A DNA stretch of 7,461 nucleotides, from NCBI GenBank assembly GCA_002591625.1, contig PCDB01000034.1, positions 17,757 to 25,217 of the forward strand, written 5' to 3'. This DNA is from Porticoccaceae bacterium (lineage in GTDB: Bacteria; Pseudomonadota; Gammaproteobacteria; Pseudomonadales; Porticoccaceae). Shown here piece by piece: positions 1 to 7,034 of the stretch. The notes under the pieces are model-generated. The model worked only from the letters and a program-made list of their open reading frames with translations. It was not told the origin of the DNA and ran no database searches. Position numbers and translations under genes: made by a program. Within the stretch, counting starts at the first letter, position 1. Each line of letters opens with the position of its first letter.

Positions 1-183
1 GTATTTTTGGGTACACAAATGACACTAGGACTGGTGTGGAAAATATCGGATGCTCTCAATGGACTTATGGCATTGCCAAACTTACTTGCCCTAGTTCTTT
101 TGGCGCCGGTTGTATTTAGACTTACACACGAATACTACGCGAGCACTCCTGAATCAACCGACAATACTCGAGAAAATATTTAA
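1..183 (+). CDS. Sodium:alanine/glycine symporter, AGCS family (C-terminal end)
   Basis: This is the last 60 codons of an open frame that enters from outside the window and ends at a TAA at 181-183. The translated end has the motif VWKISDALNGLMALPNLLAL followed by a hydrophobic run, which matches the last transmembrane helix of the AGCS (alanine or glycine:cation symporter) family, where a D-x-x-N-G-L-M-A-x-P-N stretch is typical. It then closes with a short polar, acidic cytoplasmic-type tail rich in S, T, E and N. Family knowledge says such proteins are inner-membrane carriers importing alanine or glycine with Na+. The substrate cannot be read from this fragment. The next gene begins 9 nt downstream on the same strand, so the two may be co-transcribed. 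Confidence 0.8.
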   Translation, partial: VFLGTQMTLGLVWKISDALNGLMALPNLLALVLLAPVVFRLTHEYYASTPESTDNTRENI

Positions 184-192
184 TGACTTATT

Positions 193-1101
193 ATGGTTGA
201 AATCGTTAAACCAAAGCTTGTAATAGCCATCTCATCGACCGCTTTGTTTGACATGCGTTTAAGCCACGACGTATACCAGACCGAGGGAGTTGAAGCATAC
301 GCTTCCTATCAACGTGATCATGAGGATGAATTTTTAGAGCCTGGAGAAGCTTTTCCATTGGTTACTAAATTACTTAGTATTAATGATAAGCTCGTGGGCA
401 ATCCGCGAGTGGAAGTGATTCTTTTGTCACGCAACTCTGCCGATACAGGTCTGCGAGTGTTTAATTCAATTGCTCATTATGGACTGAATATTTCCAGAGC
501 AGCCTTTTCCGGAGGTAATTCTCCGTACCGATACGTATCCGCTTTTGCATGTCATTTGTTTTTGTCAACGAATGCCGATGATGTTCGAAATGCTCTTGAT
601 CATGGATTGGCAGCGGCTACGCTGATGCCATCTAAAAAAAAGCAAAATGATCTAGATGAATTGCGGATAGCATTTGATGGCGATGCAGTTCTATTCTCGG
701 ATGCCTCAGAACGAATATTTAAGCAAGAAGGACTGGAAGCTTTTTATGAAAATGAGACAAGATCAGCATACCAGCCTATGGATCCGGGACCTTTTAAAAG
801 TTTCCTTGAGGCATTGCATGGATTGCAATCGGAATTTCCTATGGATAGTTGTCCTATCAGGACTGCTCTAGTAACCGCTCGAGGAGCGCCTACTCACGAA
901 CGCGTTATTCGCACTTTGAGACAGTGGAATATTCGGATTGACGAAAGCTTGTTTCTTGGTGGATTAGATAAAACTGCGTTTCTCAAATCATTTAATGCCG
1001 ACATTTTTTTTGATGATCAGCAGTTTCACTGCACCTCGGCACGGGATTACATTTCTTCTGGACATGTGCCTCATGGTATTGCAAATGAGATATTAGACTA
1101 A
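193..1101 (+). CDS. Cytosolic 5'-nucleotidase, cN-I type (PF06189 family)
   Basis: The 302-residue protein looks like a full-length bacterial member of the 5'-nucleotidase family related to animal cytosolic nucleotidase I, which hydrolyses nucleoside 5'-monophosphates to nucleoside and phosphate. The N-terminal block LVIAISSTALFDMRLSHDVY and the following EGVEAYASYQ (residues 31-40) are characteristic. A HAD-type aspartate motif, FDGDAVLFSD at 161-170, supplies the probable nucleophile D162 and acid/base D164. T228 in LVTARGAP, K260, and the acidic run DIFFDD at 270-275 fit the later HAD motifs. No signal peptide or membrane segment is seen, so it should act in the cytoplasm. The ATG at 193 is chosen because it keeps the conserved N-terminus; its Shine-Dalgarno sequence is weak (GAG about 20 nt upstream), so coupling to the preceding symporter gene is plausible. 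Substrate preference cannot be told from sequence. Confidence 0.85.
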   Translation: MVEIVKPKLVIAISSTALFDMRLSHDVYQTEGVEAYASYQRDHEDEFLEPGEAFPLVTKLLSINDKLVGNPRVEVILLSRNSADTGLRVFNSIAHYGLNISRAAFSGGNSPYRYVSAFACHLFLSTNADDVRNALDHGLAAATLMPSKKKQNDLDELRIAFDGDAVLFSDASERIFKQEGLEAFYENETRSAYQPMDPGPFKSFLEALHGLQSEFPMDSCPIRTALVTARGAPTHERVIRTLRQWNIRIDESLFLGGLDKTAFLKSFNADIFFDDQQFHCTSARDYISSGHVPHGIANEILD

Positions 1102-1207
1102 TCAAGGGCACAATAAACGAATACCGGCTTCGAAATACTGAATCGCGATATCCCCCCCTAAATTTTTAAAACTATGGAGCAAACTTCCTGGCAGCAACTT
1201 TCAGAAA

Positions 1208-1236
1208 TTGATTGTTATTCTATTCGATATTAGAAT
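1208..1236 (+). promoter_or_regulatory. Probable sigma70 promoter of cysB
   Basis: A -35-like TTGATT at 1208-1213 and a -10-like TAGAAT at 1231-1236 are separated by exactly 17 nt. They match the TTGACA and TATAAT consensus at 4/6 and 5/6 positions. Transcription would begin near 1243, giving a leader of about 85 nt before the cysB start at 1327. The inverted repeat at 1213-1240 covers the spacer and the -10 element. The assignment is by pattern only. Confidence 0.55.
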
Positions 1237-1240
1237 AACA
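1213..1240. promoter_or_regulatory. Perfect 10-bp inverted repeat over the cysB promoter, candidate CysB operator
   Basis: The left arm TGTTATTCTA (1213-1222) and right arm TAGAATAACA (1231-1240) are perfect reverse complements around an 8-nt centre. The palindrome starts at the last base of the -35 element and runs past the -10 element, a position where a bound protein would block RNA polymerase. Established knowledge: LysR-type regulators commonly repress their own promoters and CysB does so in enteric bacteria. Inference: this is the autoregulatory CysB site. The TTATTC / GAATAA half-sites resemble enteric CysB half-sites as I remember them, which I cannot verify here. Confidence 0.5.
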
Positions 1241-1302
1241 CAAAAATTTTTAGAAATCTTTGTAATAGGACTCTCATGGAGGTTTTGTGAGGTCAATAAT
1301 AA

Positions 1303-2301
<999 letters not shown>

Positions 2302-2407
2302 ATTTAGTTCCATAATGGGGTAGAGTCGCAATAATTATTATATTCCAATTGCTCGAACGGGGTTTTTTTCGTAAAGTTCTTGAAAATTATTTTTAGGCCA
2401 TCTTGTC
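2302..2407. other. cysB-thrH intergenic region
   Basis: This gap of 106 nt is AT-rich and includes a GGGG followed by a 7-T run at 2360-2369. I could not find a complementary C-rich arm, so it is not called a terminator. A weak promoter-like pair, TTGCTC at 2349-2354 and TAAAGT at 2372-2377 with a 17-nt spacer, could drive thrH. Support for it is limited to spacing and partial consensus match. Confidence 0.3.
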
Positions 2408-3025
2408 ATGGAAATAGCCTGTTTGGATCTTGAAGGTGTTCTTGTGCCGGAAATATGGATAGCTTTTGCAAATAGAACAGGCATCGAAGCTCTAAAAAGG
2501 ACCACGAGAGACGAGCCAGATTATGATTTGCTCATGCAATATCGACTCAATATTCTTAGGGAGAATAATTTAACTCTAGGTGCAATAAAGGAAGTCATAG
2601 AACAGCTTGATCCGCTTGATGGAGCGAGAGAATTTCTACACTGGTTGAAAGAGAGATTTCAGTTAGTAATCCTCTCTGATACGTTCTATGAGTTTGCCCA
2701 ACCCTTAATGAAGAAGCTCGATTACCCAGTTCTTCTGTGTCACGAGTTAGAAGTTGACCAAAACGACTTCTTGATTGGTTGCAGGCTAAGACAATCGCGT
2801 CCCAAACGGCAAGCGGTGGTAGCTCTAAAGAGTATTTATTACAAAACTATCGCCGCAGGAGATTCCTACAACGACATAGAAATGCTGAGGGAGGCCGATT
2901 CTGGAATTCTATTTCGAGCTCCCCAGAATGTTATTGAGGAATTTCCGGAATTTCCTGCCGTTGAAAGCTATGATTCGTTGAAAAAACAATTCCTTAACGC
3001 CACAAATCGTGATCTTTTAATTTAG
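2408..3025 (+). CDS. thrH: ThrH, phosphoserine phosphatase / homoserine phosphotransferase
   Basis: The 205-residue protein matches Pseudomonas ThrH in length and throughout its sequence, starting with MEIACLDLEGVLVPEIWIAF. It is a HAD-superfamily phosphatase. The nucleophile is D7 in DLEG, where the usual second Asp is replaced by Glu (E9), as I recall for ThrH. Motif II is ILSDT with S90, motif III is the probable K133, and motif IV is GDSYND (D152, D156). A characteristic helical cap segment DYDLLMQYRL lies between motifs I and II. In Pseudomonas the enzyme dephosphorylates phosphoserine and can pass the phosphate to homoserine, linking serine and threonine synthesis. The start is fixed by the conserved N-terminus; its Shine-Dalgarno (TAGG at 2394-2397, 10 nt away) is weak. 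The ORF is intact. A cytoplasmic location is expected. Confidence 0.93.
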   Translation: MEIACLDLEGVLVPEIWIAFANRTGIEALKRTTRDEPDYDLLMQYRLNILRENNLTLGAIKEVIEQLDPLDGAREFLHWLKERFQLVILSDTFYEFAQPLMKKLDYPVLLCHELEVDQNDFLIGCRLRQSRPKRQAVVALKSIYYKTIAAGDSYNDIEMLREADSGILFRAPQNVIEEFPEFPAVESYDSLKKQFLNATNRDLLI

Positions 3026-3036
3026 CACGGTAAAAC

Positions 3037-3070
3037 TTATTAGATGCAGCGGCAGTTTGTCGTCTGATAA
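3037..3070. promoter_or_regulatory. Imperfect inverted repeat upstream of tetR gene, candidate operator
   Basis: TTATTAGATG at 3037-3046 and CGTCTGATAA at 3061-3070 are reverse complements at 8 of 10 positions, with a 14-nt centre. They sit in the 68 nt between thrH and the likely ATG of the TetR-family gene. The right arm runs into an AT-rich -10-like GATAAAAT with no good -35 at the expected distance. TetR-family regulators frequently bind such sites in their own promoter region. The mismatches and length make chance occurrence possible. Confidence 0.3.
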
Positions 3071-3093
3071 AATCATTGAAATCAGTCTGGAAT

Positions 3094-3765
3094 ATGAAGA
3101 ACTTCAATAGAAGCGCTGATAGAATTAGACAAAAAAAACAGTTATTCCTCGCGAGAGAACAGAAGATCATAGATGCAGCGCGGGAGTTATGTTTGCGCGG
3201 CCGTTTTTCAGATATCACTGTTTCTAAAATCGCTGCTCGGGCTGGCATAGGGAAAGGAACGATCTATAAGCATTTCGATTCCAAAGTTCAAATTTTCTTA
3301 CGCATCGTGTTGGATTATGAAGACAAGATTAACAAAATACTCATAAAATCAAACGCATCTAATTCGATTAGTGGTGTTTTACTTGAACCACAAGTTTATC
3401 TTCAGACAAAGCTGGCGGACCCGGAATTAGCTAGACTTATTCATCGATTAGAAAATTATTTGAATGGTCTGAAAGACAAGCCTTCTTTTAGTGAATTACA
3501 TCTTCTAAGAAATGCTAATGCGGAAATCTTAGGAAAAGCAGTAAGATCGAGTAGTGAAAACCGAATGGTAGCCGACTTGCCTGACCAGTATCATCATTTG
3601 GCTTGTTGGTCGTTAGCATATGCAGCTATAGAACTTTATGCTAATGAAAACATAGATTGGAATATTGGTGTGGACGAGTGTTTAGATCTTTTTTCGGAGA
3701 TCTTGAGAACCATTAGTTGTGATAGCAAGACTCGAATTAATCATTCAAAGTGGAAATATGACTGA
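3094..3765 (+). CDS. TetR/AcrR-family transcriptional regulator
   Basis: From the ATG at 3094 the protein has 223 residues, normal for the family. The N-terminal DNA-binding domain is clear: a helix IIDAARELCL at 25-34, then the helix-turn-helix ITVSKIAARAGIGKGTIYKH at 41-60, followed by FDSK, the standard TetR pattern. The remaining all-helical region is the ligand-binding and dimerisation domain, too variable to name a ligand. An in-frame TTG at 3076 would add six residues, but neither start has a good Shine-Dalgarno sequence (GGA lies only 2 nt from the ATG), so the start is uncertain. Its 3' end overlaps the DUF1285 gene by 8 nt, implying co-expression. The ETF genes beyond could be targets, since TetR-type regulators such as PsrA control fatty-acid oxidation genes in Pseudomonas; that link is inference. 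Confidence 0.88.
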   Translation: MKNFNRSADRIRQKKQLFLAREQKIIDAARELCLRGRFSDITVSKIAARAGIGKGTIYKHFDSKVQIFLRIVLDYEDKINKILIKSNASNSISGVLLEPQVYLQTKLADPELARLIHRLENYLNGLKDKPSFSELHLLRNANAEILGKAVRSSSENRMVADLPDQYHHLACWSLAYAAIELYANENIDWNIGVDECLDLFSEILRTISCDSKTRINHSKWKYD

Positions 3766-4321
3766 GGATCTTGGTCGTCTATTTAAATCTCAGTTAGACC
3801 GTCAAAGTCGGTCATTGAAAAGTCTTCCTCCTGTAAAGCAATGGACAACTCAGCTATGTGGTGACATTGACATAGTGATTAACCGCCAAGGGACGTGGCT
3901 CCATGAGGGGGTTGAAATTAAACGATCTAATCTCGTTAAATTTTTTAGCTCCCTTTTGCTCAAAGATGGGACAGATTACTTCCTGATAACTCCAGAAGAA
4001 AAATGGAGGATTAAGGTAGAATTAGCTCCTTTTTTGATAACTCGAGCGAATCGAACCTGTAAGAGAGGACATCAGATTATTACTCTTTCAACTTACACTG
4101 ACGAATTGATAGTTATTGGTAATGATCATCCACTTTGGATTGAATATGAGGAAGGATCAGATGAGCCGATACCGTTGGTATTGGTTCGTGATGGTATGAC
4201 TGGCCTGCTCAGCAGGAACGTGTTCTATGAGCTTGTGTCTTGGGGACTACCGAAAGGAATACCCAGCAGACTTGTGATCAATAGCATGGGCATTGAGTTT
4301 GATTTGGGTATCGTTGAATAG
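3758..4321 (+). CDS. DUF1285 family protein
   Basis: The ATG at 3758 gives 187 residues. I prefer it to an in-frame GTG at 3719 because AAGTGGA lies just upstream at 3748-3754 and because the resulting 8-nt overlap with the TetR gene suits translational coupling. The sequence matches the DUF1285 family (PF06938) as I know it: a P-P-x-x-x-W then CGDIDIVI at 34-41, GTWLHEG at 45-51, a segment with LVKFFSSLL at 59-67, and the block YFLITPEEKWRIKVELAPFL at 74-93. No catalytic motif, signal peptide or membrane segment is evident, so it should be a soluble cytoplasmic protein. The family has no biochemical function that I can state. Frequent pairing with a TetR-type regulator in gammaproteobacteria is my recollection. 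It converges on the ETF-QO gene with only 24 nt between stop codons. Confidence 0.85.
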   Translation: MTEDLGRLFKSQLDRQSRSLKSLPPVKQWTTQLCGDIDIVINRQGTWLHEGVEIKRSNLVKFFSSLLLKDGTDYFLITPEEKWRIKVELAPFLITRANRTCKRGHQIITLSTYTDELIVIGNDHPLWIEYEEGSDEPIPLVLVRDGMTGLLSRNVFYELVSWGLPKGIPSRLVINSMGIEFDLGIVE

Positions 4322-4345
4322 TCTGATATCCGACTTGCGAGATAA

Positions 4346-5989
4346 TTACATATTAGGATAGTTGGGCCCGCCAGCTCCTTCTGGTACTTGCCATACTATA
4401 TTTTGACTGGGTTCCTTAATGTCGCATGTTTTACAGTGCACACAATTTTGTGCGTTAATCTGAAATTGATTGTTGCCTTGATCGTCTTTTACAACTTCAT
4501 AAACTCCTGCAGGACAATATCTTTGAGCAGGCTCATCATAGAGCTTTAAATTTAGAGCTATTGGTAAATTTTTGTCTATGAGTTTAAGGTGACAAGGTTG
4601 GTCCTCTTCATGATTGGTGCTTGATAAAAAGACCGACGATGATTTATCAAAGCTTAGCAGTCCATCATGCTTGGGATATTCTATTTTCGCGCAATCAGCT
4701 GCGGGTTTAAGTGTCTCATGGTCAGGCTTTTTGTCTTCCAAAGTCCAAGGCAACTTGCCATTAAAAATATTAATATCTATGAAAGCATAGGCGGCGCCTA
4801 GCAAAGTCCCCAGTTTGTGGATGGCAGGGCTGAAGTTTCGCTGCAAGTGAAGTTCTGCGAAAGTGGACGACCGTTCAAACTTTTCTCCAAAATCTGATAG
4901 ATCATCGTTCTCTCTACCTTGCTCAATAGCTTGGGCGACAGCTTCCGCTGCAAGCATGCCACTTTGCATGGCTGTGTGGCTACCTTTGATCTTAGCGCTG
5001 TTGAGAGTGCCTGCGTTATCCCCTATCAAGAGCCCACCCGGCATAGACATCTTGGGTTGTGATTGTAAGCCACCTTTGGTCAATGCGCGCGCTCCATAGG
5101 CAATGCGCTCACCATCAGCAAGATATTTCGAAATTTTCGGATGATGCTTGTAACGTTGGAATTCATCAAAAGGACTAAGATGAGGATTACTATACGAAAG
5201 ATCCGTTATAAGTCCTACGACCACCTGATTATCTGCTAAATGGTATAAAAATCCGCCACCCGTTGACTTTCGTCCGAATCCCAGGGGCCATCCGGCGGAG
5301 TGAATGACGAGTCCGGGCTGATAATGCTTGTCTGGAATCTCCCATAACTCTTTGATACCGATACCATAATGTTGGGGATTTTTGCCTCGATCAAGGCTAT
5401 ATTTCGCTATTAATTCTTTACCAAGATGGCCTCGGCAGCCTTCCGCAAATAGTGTGTATTTTGCTCTTAGTTCCATGCCAGGCATAAAGGAATCTTTTTC
5501 ATTTCCATTTTTGCCAATGCCCATGTCTCCCGTGATTACTCCTCGCACCTCATTGTTGTTGCCGAATAATATCTTTGACGCAGAAAACCCGGGGAAAATT
5601 TCAACCCCCATATTTTCTGCTTGCTGGGCCAGCCACCTACATAGCTTACCAAGACTGATCACGAAATTACCCTCATTATGCATAGTCTTGGGAGCCAAGA
5701 GAGCCGGAATACGGAAGGCGCCTTTATCACTATACATAAAATAAATGTCATCTCCTGTTACAGGAGTGTCTAATGGCGCTCCAGTGCTGGACCATTCTGG
5801 AAATAACTCATTTATAGCGGAGGGTTCAAAAACGGCGCCTGACAGAATATGGGCGCCCACTTCCGAACCTTTTTCGACGACACATACAGAAATTTCAGTG
5901 TTTAGCTGCTTAATCCTGCAGGCAGCGGAGAGACCCGCCGGGCCGGCACCTACGACCACTACGTCATAATCTATAAATTCTCTTTCCAA
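4346..5989 (-). CDS. Electron transfer flavoprotein-ubiquinone oxidoreductase (ETF-QO)
   Basis: The enzyme takes electrons from reduced ETF through FAD and a 4Fe-4S cluster to ubiquinone at the inner membrane. From the TTG at 5989 it has 547 residues, the usual bacterial size. An N-terminal dinucleotide fold VVVVGAGPAGLSA (10-22, with G14, G16, G19) binds FAD, and GGGFLYHL and LIGDNAGTLN match conserved central blocks. The C-terminal ferredoxin-like part carries the four cluster cysteines C492, C516, C519 and C522 (CPAGVYE then CVHCKTC). The TTG start is chosen because AAGGAGG lies 5 nt before it and because it yields MEREFIDYDVVVVGAG, the typical family N-terminus. A longer frame from 6154 would add 55 residues unlike the family. 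It is divergent from etfB and etfA, its electron donor, with which it probably shares control. The start codon may limit expression. Gene symbols used for this family include etfD, but naming varies. Confidence 0.95.
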   Translation of the reverse strand: MEREFIDYDVVVVGAGPAGLSAACRIKQLNTEISVCVVEKGSEVGAHILSGAVFEPSAINELFPEWSSTGAPLDTPVTGDDIYFMYSDKGAFRIPALLAPKTMHNEGNFVISLGKLCRWLAQQAENMGVEIFPGFSASKILFGNNNEVRGVITGDMGIGKNGNEKDSFMPGMELRAKYTLFAEGCRGHLGKELIAKYSLDRGKNPQHYGIGIKELWEIPDKHYQPGLVIHSAGWPLGFGRKSTGGGFLYHLADNQVVVGLITDLSYSNPHLSPFDEFQRYKHHPKISKYLADGERIAYGARALTKGGLQSQPKMSMPGGLLIGDNAGTLNSAKIKGSHTAMQSGMLAAEAVAQAIEQGRENDDLSDFGEKFERSSTFAELHLQRNFSPAIHKLGTLLGAAYAFIDINIFNGKLPWTLEDKKPDHETLKPAADCAKIEYPKHDGLLSFDKSSSVFLSSTNHEEDQPCHLKLIDKNLPIALNLKLYDEPAQRYCPAGVYEVVKDDQGNNQFQINAQNCVHCKTCDIKEPSQNIVWQVPEGAGGPNYPNM

Positions 5990-5994
5990 GTGAG

Positions 5995-6001
5995 CCTCCT
6001 T
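5995..6001 (-). promoter_or_regulatory. Ribosome binding site that fixes the TTG start of ETF-QO
   Basis: Read on the minus strand the site is AAGGAGG, a full match to the anti-Shine-Dalgarno core, followed by a 5-nt spacer (CTCAC) and the TTG start codon at 5989-5987. It is the strongest ribosome binding site in the window and decides against the longer ATG frame starting at 6154. Confidence 0.85.
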
Positions 6002-6067
6002 GGACGCCAGGTTGTGCCTTGAACATTTTACAAATAATGAGCCAATATAACCATCAAATGCTTTACG

Positions 6068-6090
6068 GCGAGCTGTGTGAGACAACTCGC
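6068..6090 (-). repeat. 9-bp stem-loop in the ETF-QO leader
   Basis: Plus-strand arms GCGAGCTGT (6068-6076) and ACAACTCGC (6082-6090) flank a 5-nt loop. In minus-strand RNA all nine positions can pair, one as a G-U wobble (GCGAGUUGU with ACAGCUCGC). There is no T-tract on either side, so it is not an intrinsic terminator. It lies about 80 nt upstream of the ETF-QO start and would be transcribed if the promoter is further upstream. It could alternatively be a protein-binding palindrome. Confidence 0.4.
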
Positions 6091-6136
6091 GATCTAATAC
6101 GACTGGTTTTACGTACCTAGATGAGAAGATTTTGAG

Positions 6137-6231
6137 ACAAACAGGTCTAAACAAAGCTCAGTCATCGACATCATTGATTTTATGGTCGAAAGTTGGCAAT
6201 ATGGCGCGCTTCTCAGAGCCTGTTTGTTTAG
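6137..6231. promoter_or_regulatory. Inverted CTAAACAAA / ACAAACAGG boxes, candidate shared operator
   Basis: ACAAACAGG (6137-6145) and CTAAACAAA (6147-6155) lie side by side on the left. On the right, CCTGTTTGTTTAG (6219-6231) is the reverse complement of CTAAACAAACAGG, so it contains perfect 9-nt inverted copies of both left boxes in overlapping form. The sites lie in the middle of the divergent ETF-QO/etfB region, with 63 nt between the inner edges. Inference: binding sites for a regulator acting on both transcripts. The regulator is unknown. Confidence 0.4.
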
Positions 6232-6284
6232 GTGTGCACTCGGCCGAATAACAATTTGATTTTTCCGCGCTAGTAGGGGATTTT

Positions 6285-7034
6285 ATGAAAGTTCTAGTAC
6301 CCATCAAGAGAGTTGTTGATTACAACGTAAAAGTTAGGCCTAATTCTGATGGCAGTGACGCAGATCTCGCAAATCTCAAAATGTCAATCAATCCTTTTTG
6401 TGAAATCGCTGTAGAAGAGGCAGTTAGACTAAAAGAGAAAGGGGTGGCTACAGAGATTGTTGCTGTATCAATCGGTCAAGAGCAGTCTCAAGAGCAGCTC
6501 CGCACCGCTTTGGCATTAGGTGCCGACCGGGCCATACTTGTGTCGACTGACTCAGTCGTTGAGCCACTCGCGGTAGCAAAATGTCTTCGGGAATTGTGTG
6601 TTCGTGAAGAACCAGATCTTGTGCTGCTTGGGAAGCAAGCTATTGACGGAGATAATAATCAGACCGGACAAATGCTCGGCGCACTTACTGGCTATGCGCA
6701 GGCAACTTTTGCCTCCGAATTAACGGTTCAGAACGACGAAGCGATGGTTGTTCGCGAAGTTGATGGAGGCTTGCAAACCATAACACTGAATTTACCAGCG
6801 ATTGTGACTGCAGATTTAAGATTGAATGAGCCAAGGTATGCCTCGCTACCAAATATAATGAAAGCGAAACGAAAACCCCTTGATATTGTGACGTCGGAAG
6901 ATCTTGGTGTGGATACCACAGCTCGTACAGATCTAATAGGGGTCAAATTGCCCCCCGAAAGACAGGCCGGTATAATCGTGGAAGACACCAAACAGCTTTT
7001 AGACAAGCTTAAAAATGAGGCAAAGGTGATTTGA
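6285..7034 (+). CDS. etfB: Electron transfer flavoprotein beta subunit
   Basis: The 249-residue protein is full length for EtfB, the AMP-binding subunit of the ETF heterodimer that collects electrons from acyl-CoA dehydrogenases and related flavoenzymes. It opens with [20 protein letters not shown], the family N-terminus. The nucleotide-binding block [16 protein letters not shown] is at 114-129. The ETF-beta signature runs about 156-176 (VREVDGG, then NLPAIVTA). The recognition loop [18 protein letters not shown] follows at 181-198 and contacts partner dehydrogenases. The ATG at 6285 has AGGGGA 4 nt upstream. Its stop overlaps the etfA start in TGATG. It is divergent from ETF-QO, its downstream electron acceptor, and is expected in the cytoplasm. 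Confidence 0.96.
   Translation: MKVLVPIKRVVDYNVKVRPNSDGSDADLANLKMSINPFCEIAVEEAVRLKEKGVATEIVAVSIGQEQSQEQLRTALALGADRAILVSTDSVVEPLAVAKCLRELCVREEPDLVLLGKQAIDGDNNQTGQMLGALTGYAQATFASELTVQNDEAMVVREVDGGLQTITLNLPAIVTADLRLNEPRYASLPNIMKAKRKPLDIVTSEDLGVDTTARTDLIGVKLPPERQAGIIVEDTKQLLDKLKNEAKVI

Larger units (their letters stand above)
5990..6284. other. Divergent control region between ETF-QO and etfB
   Basis: The 295 nt between the two start codons must hold both promoters and holds no supportable gene. Visible elements are the ETF-QO ribosome binding site, a 9-bp hairpin at 6068-6090, paired CTAAACAAA / ACAAACAGG boxes at 6137-6155 and 6219-6231, and the etfB ribosome binding site AGGGGA at 6275-6280. 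I see no strong -35/-10 pair for either direction. The best for etfB is TTGTTT at 6224-6229 with AATAAC at 6247-6252, which is weak and would put the right-hand box over the -35. Confidence 0.6.

Noticed and set aside
674..871. 65-codon plus-strand frame inside the 5'-nucleotidase gene
   Set aside because: Out-of-frame shadow inside a conserved gene, covering its HAD catalytic motif region; no independent support.
1174..1233. 19-codon reading frame (ATG at 1174) upstream of cysB
   Set aside because: No ribosome binding site, runs into the promoter and palindrome, and matches nothing recognisable.
2355..2372. Possible intrinsic terminator after cysB at the GGGG plus T-run
   Set aside because: No complementary C-rich arm is present upstream; only a 4-bp CGAA/TTCG pairing is possible and it would include the T-run in its loop.
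2994..3248. 84-codon minus-strand frame across the thrH end and the TetR start
   Set aside because: It overlaps the conserved helix-turn-helix coding region and has no recognisable content.
4322..4345. Bidirectional terminator between DUF1285 and ETF-QO genes
   Set aside because: The 24-nt gap shows no stem-loop or T-tract that I can see.
4863..5969. Plus-strand open frames of 78, 120 and 74 codons opposite the ETF-QO gene
   Set aside because: They lie antisense to a strongly conserved coding sequence, match no family I recognise, and are best explained as shadows of it.
6134..6161. PsrA-type operator between ETF-QO and etfB
   Set aside because: Single GTTTG/CAAAC half-sites occur, but not as a closely spaced palindrome with a 2-4 nt centre, so the known motif is not met.
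6728..7006. 92-codon minus-strand frame inside etfB
   Set aside because: Antisense to the ETF-beta signature region; a shadow frame.
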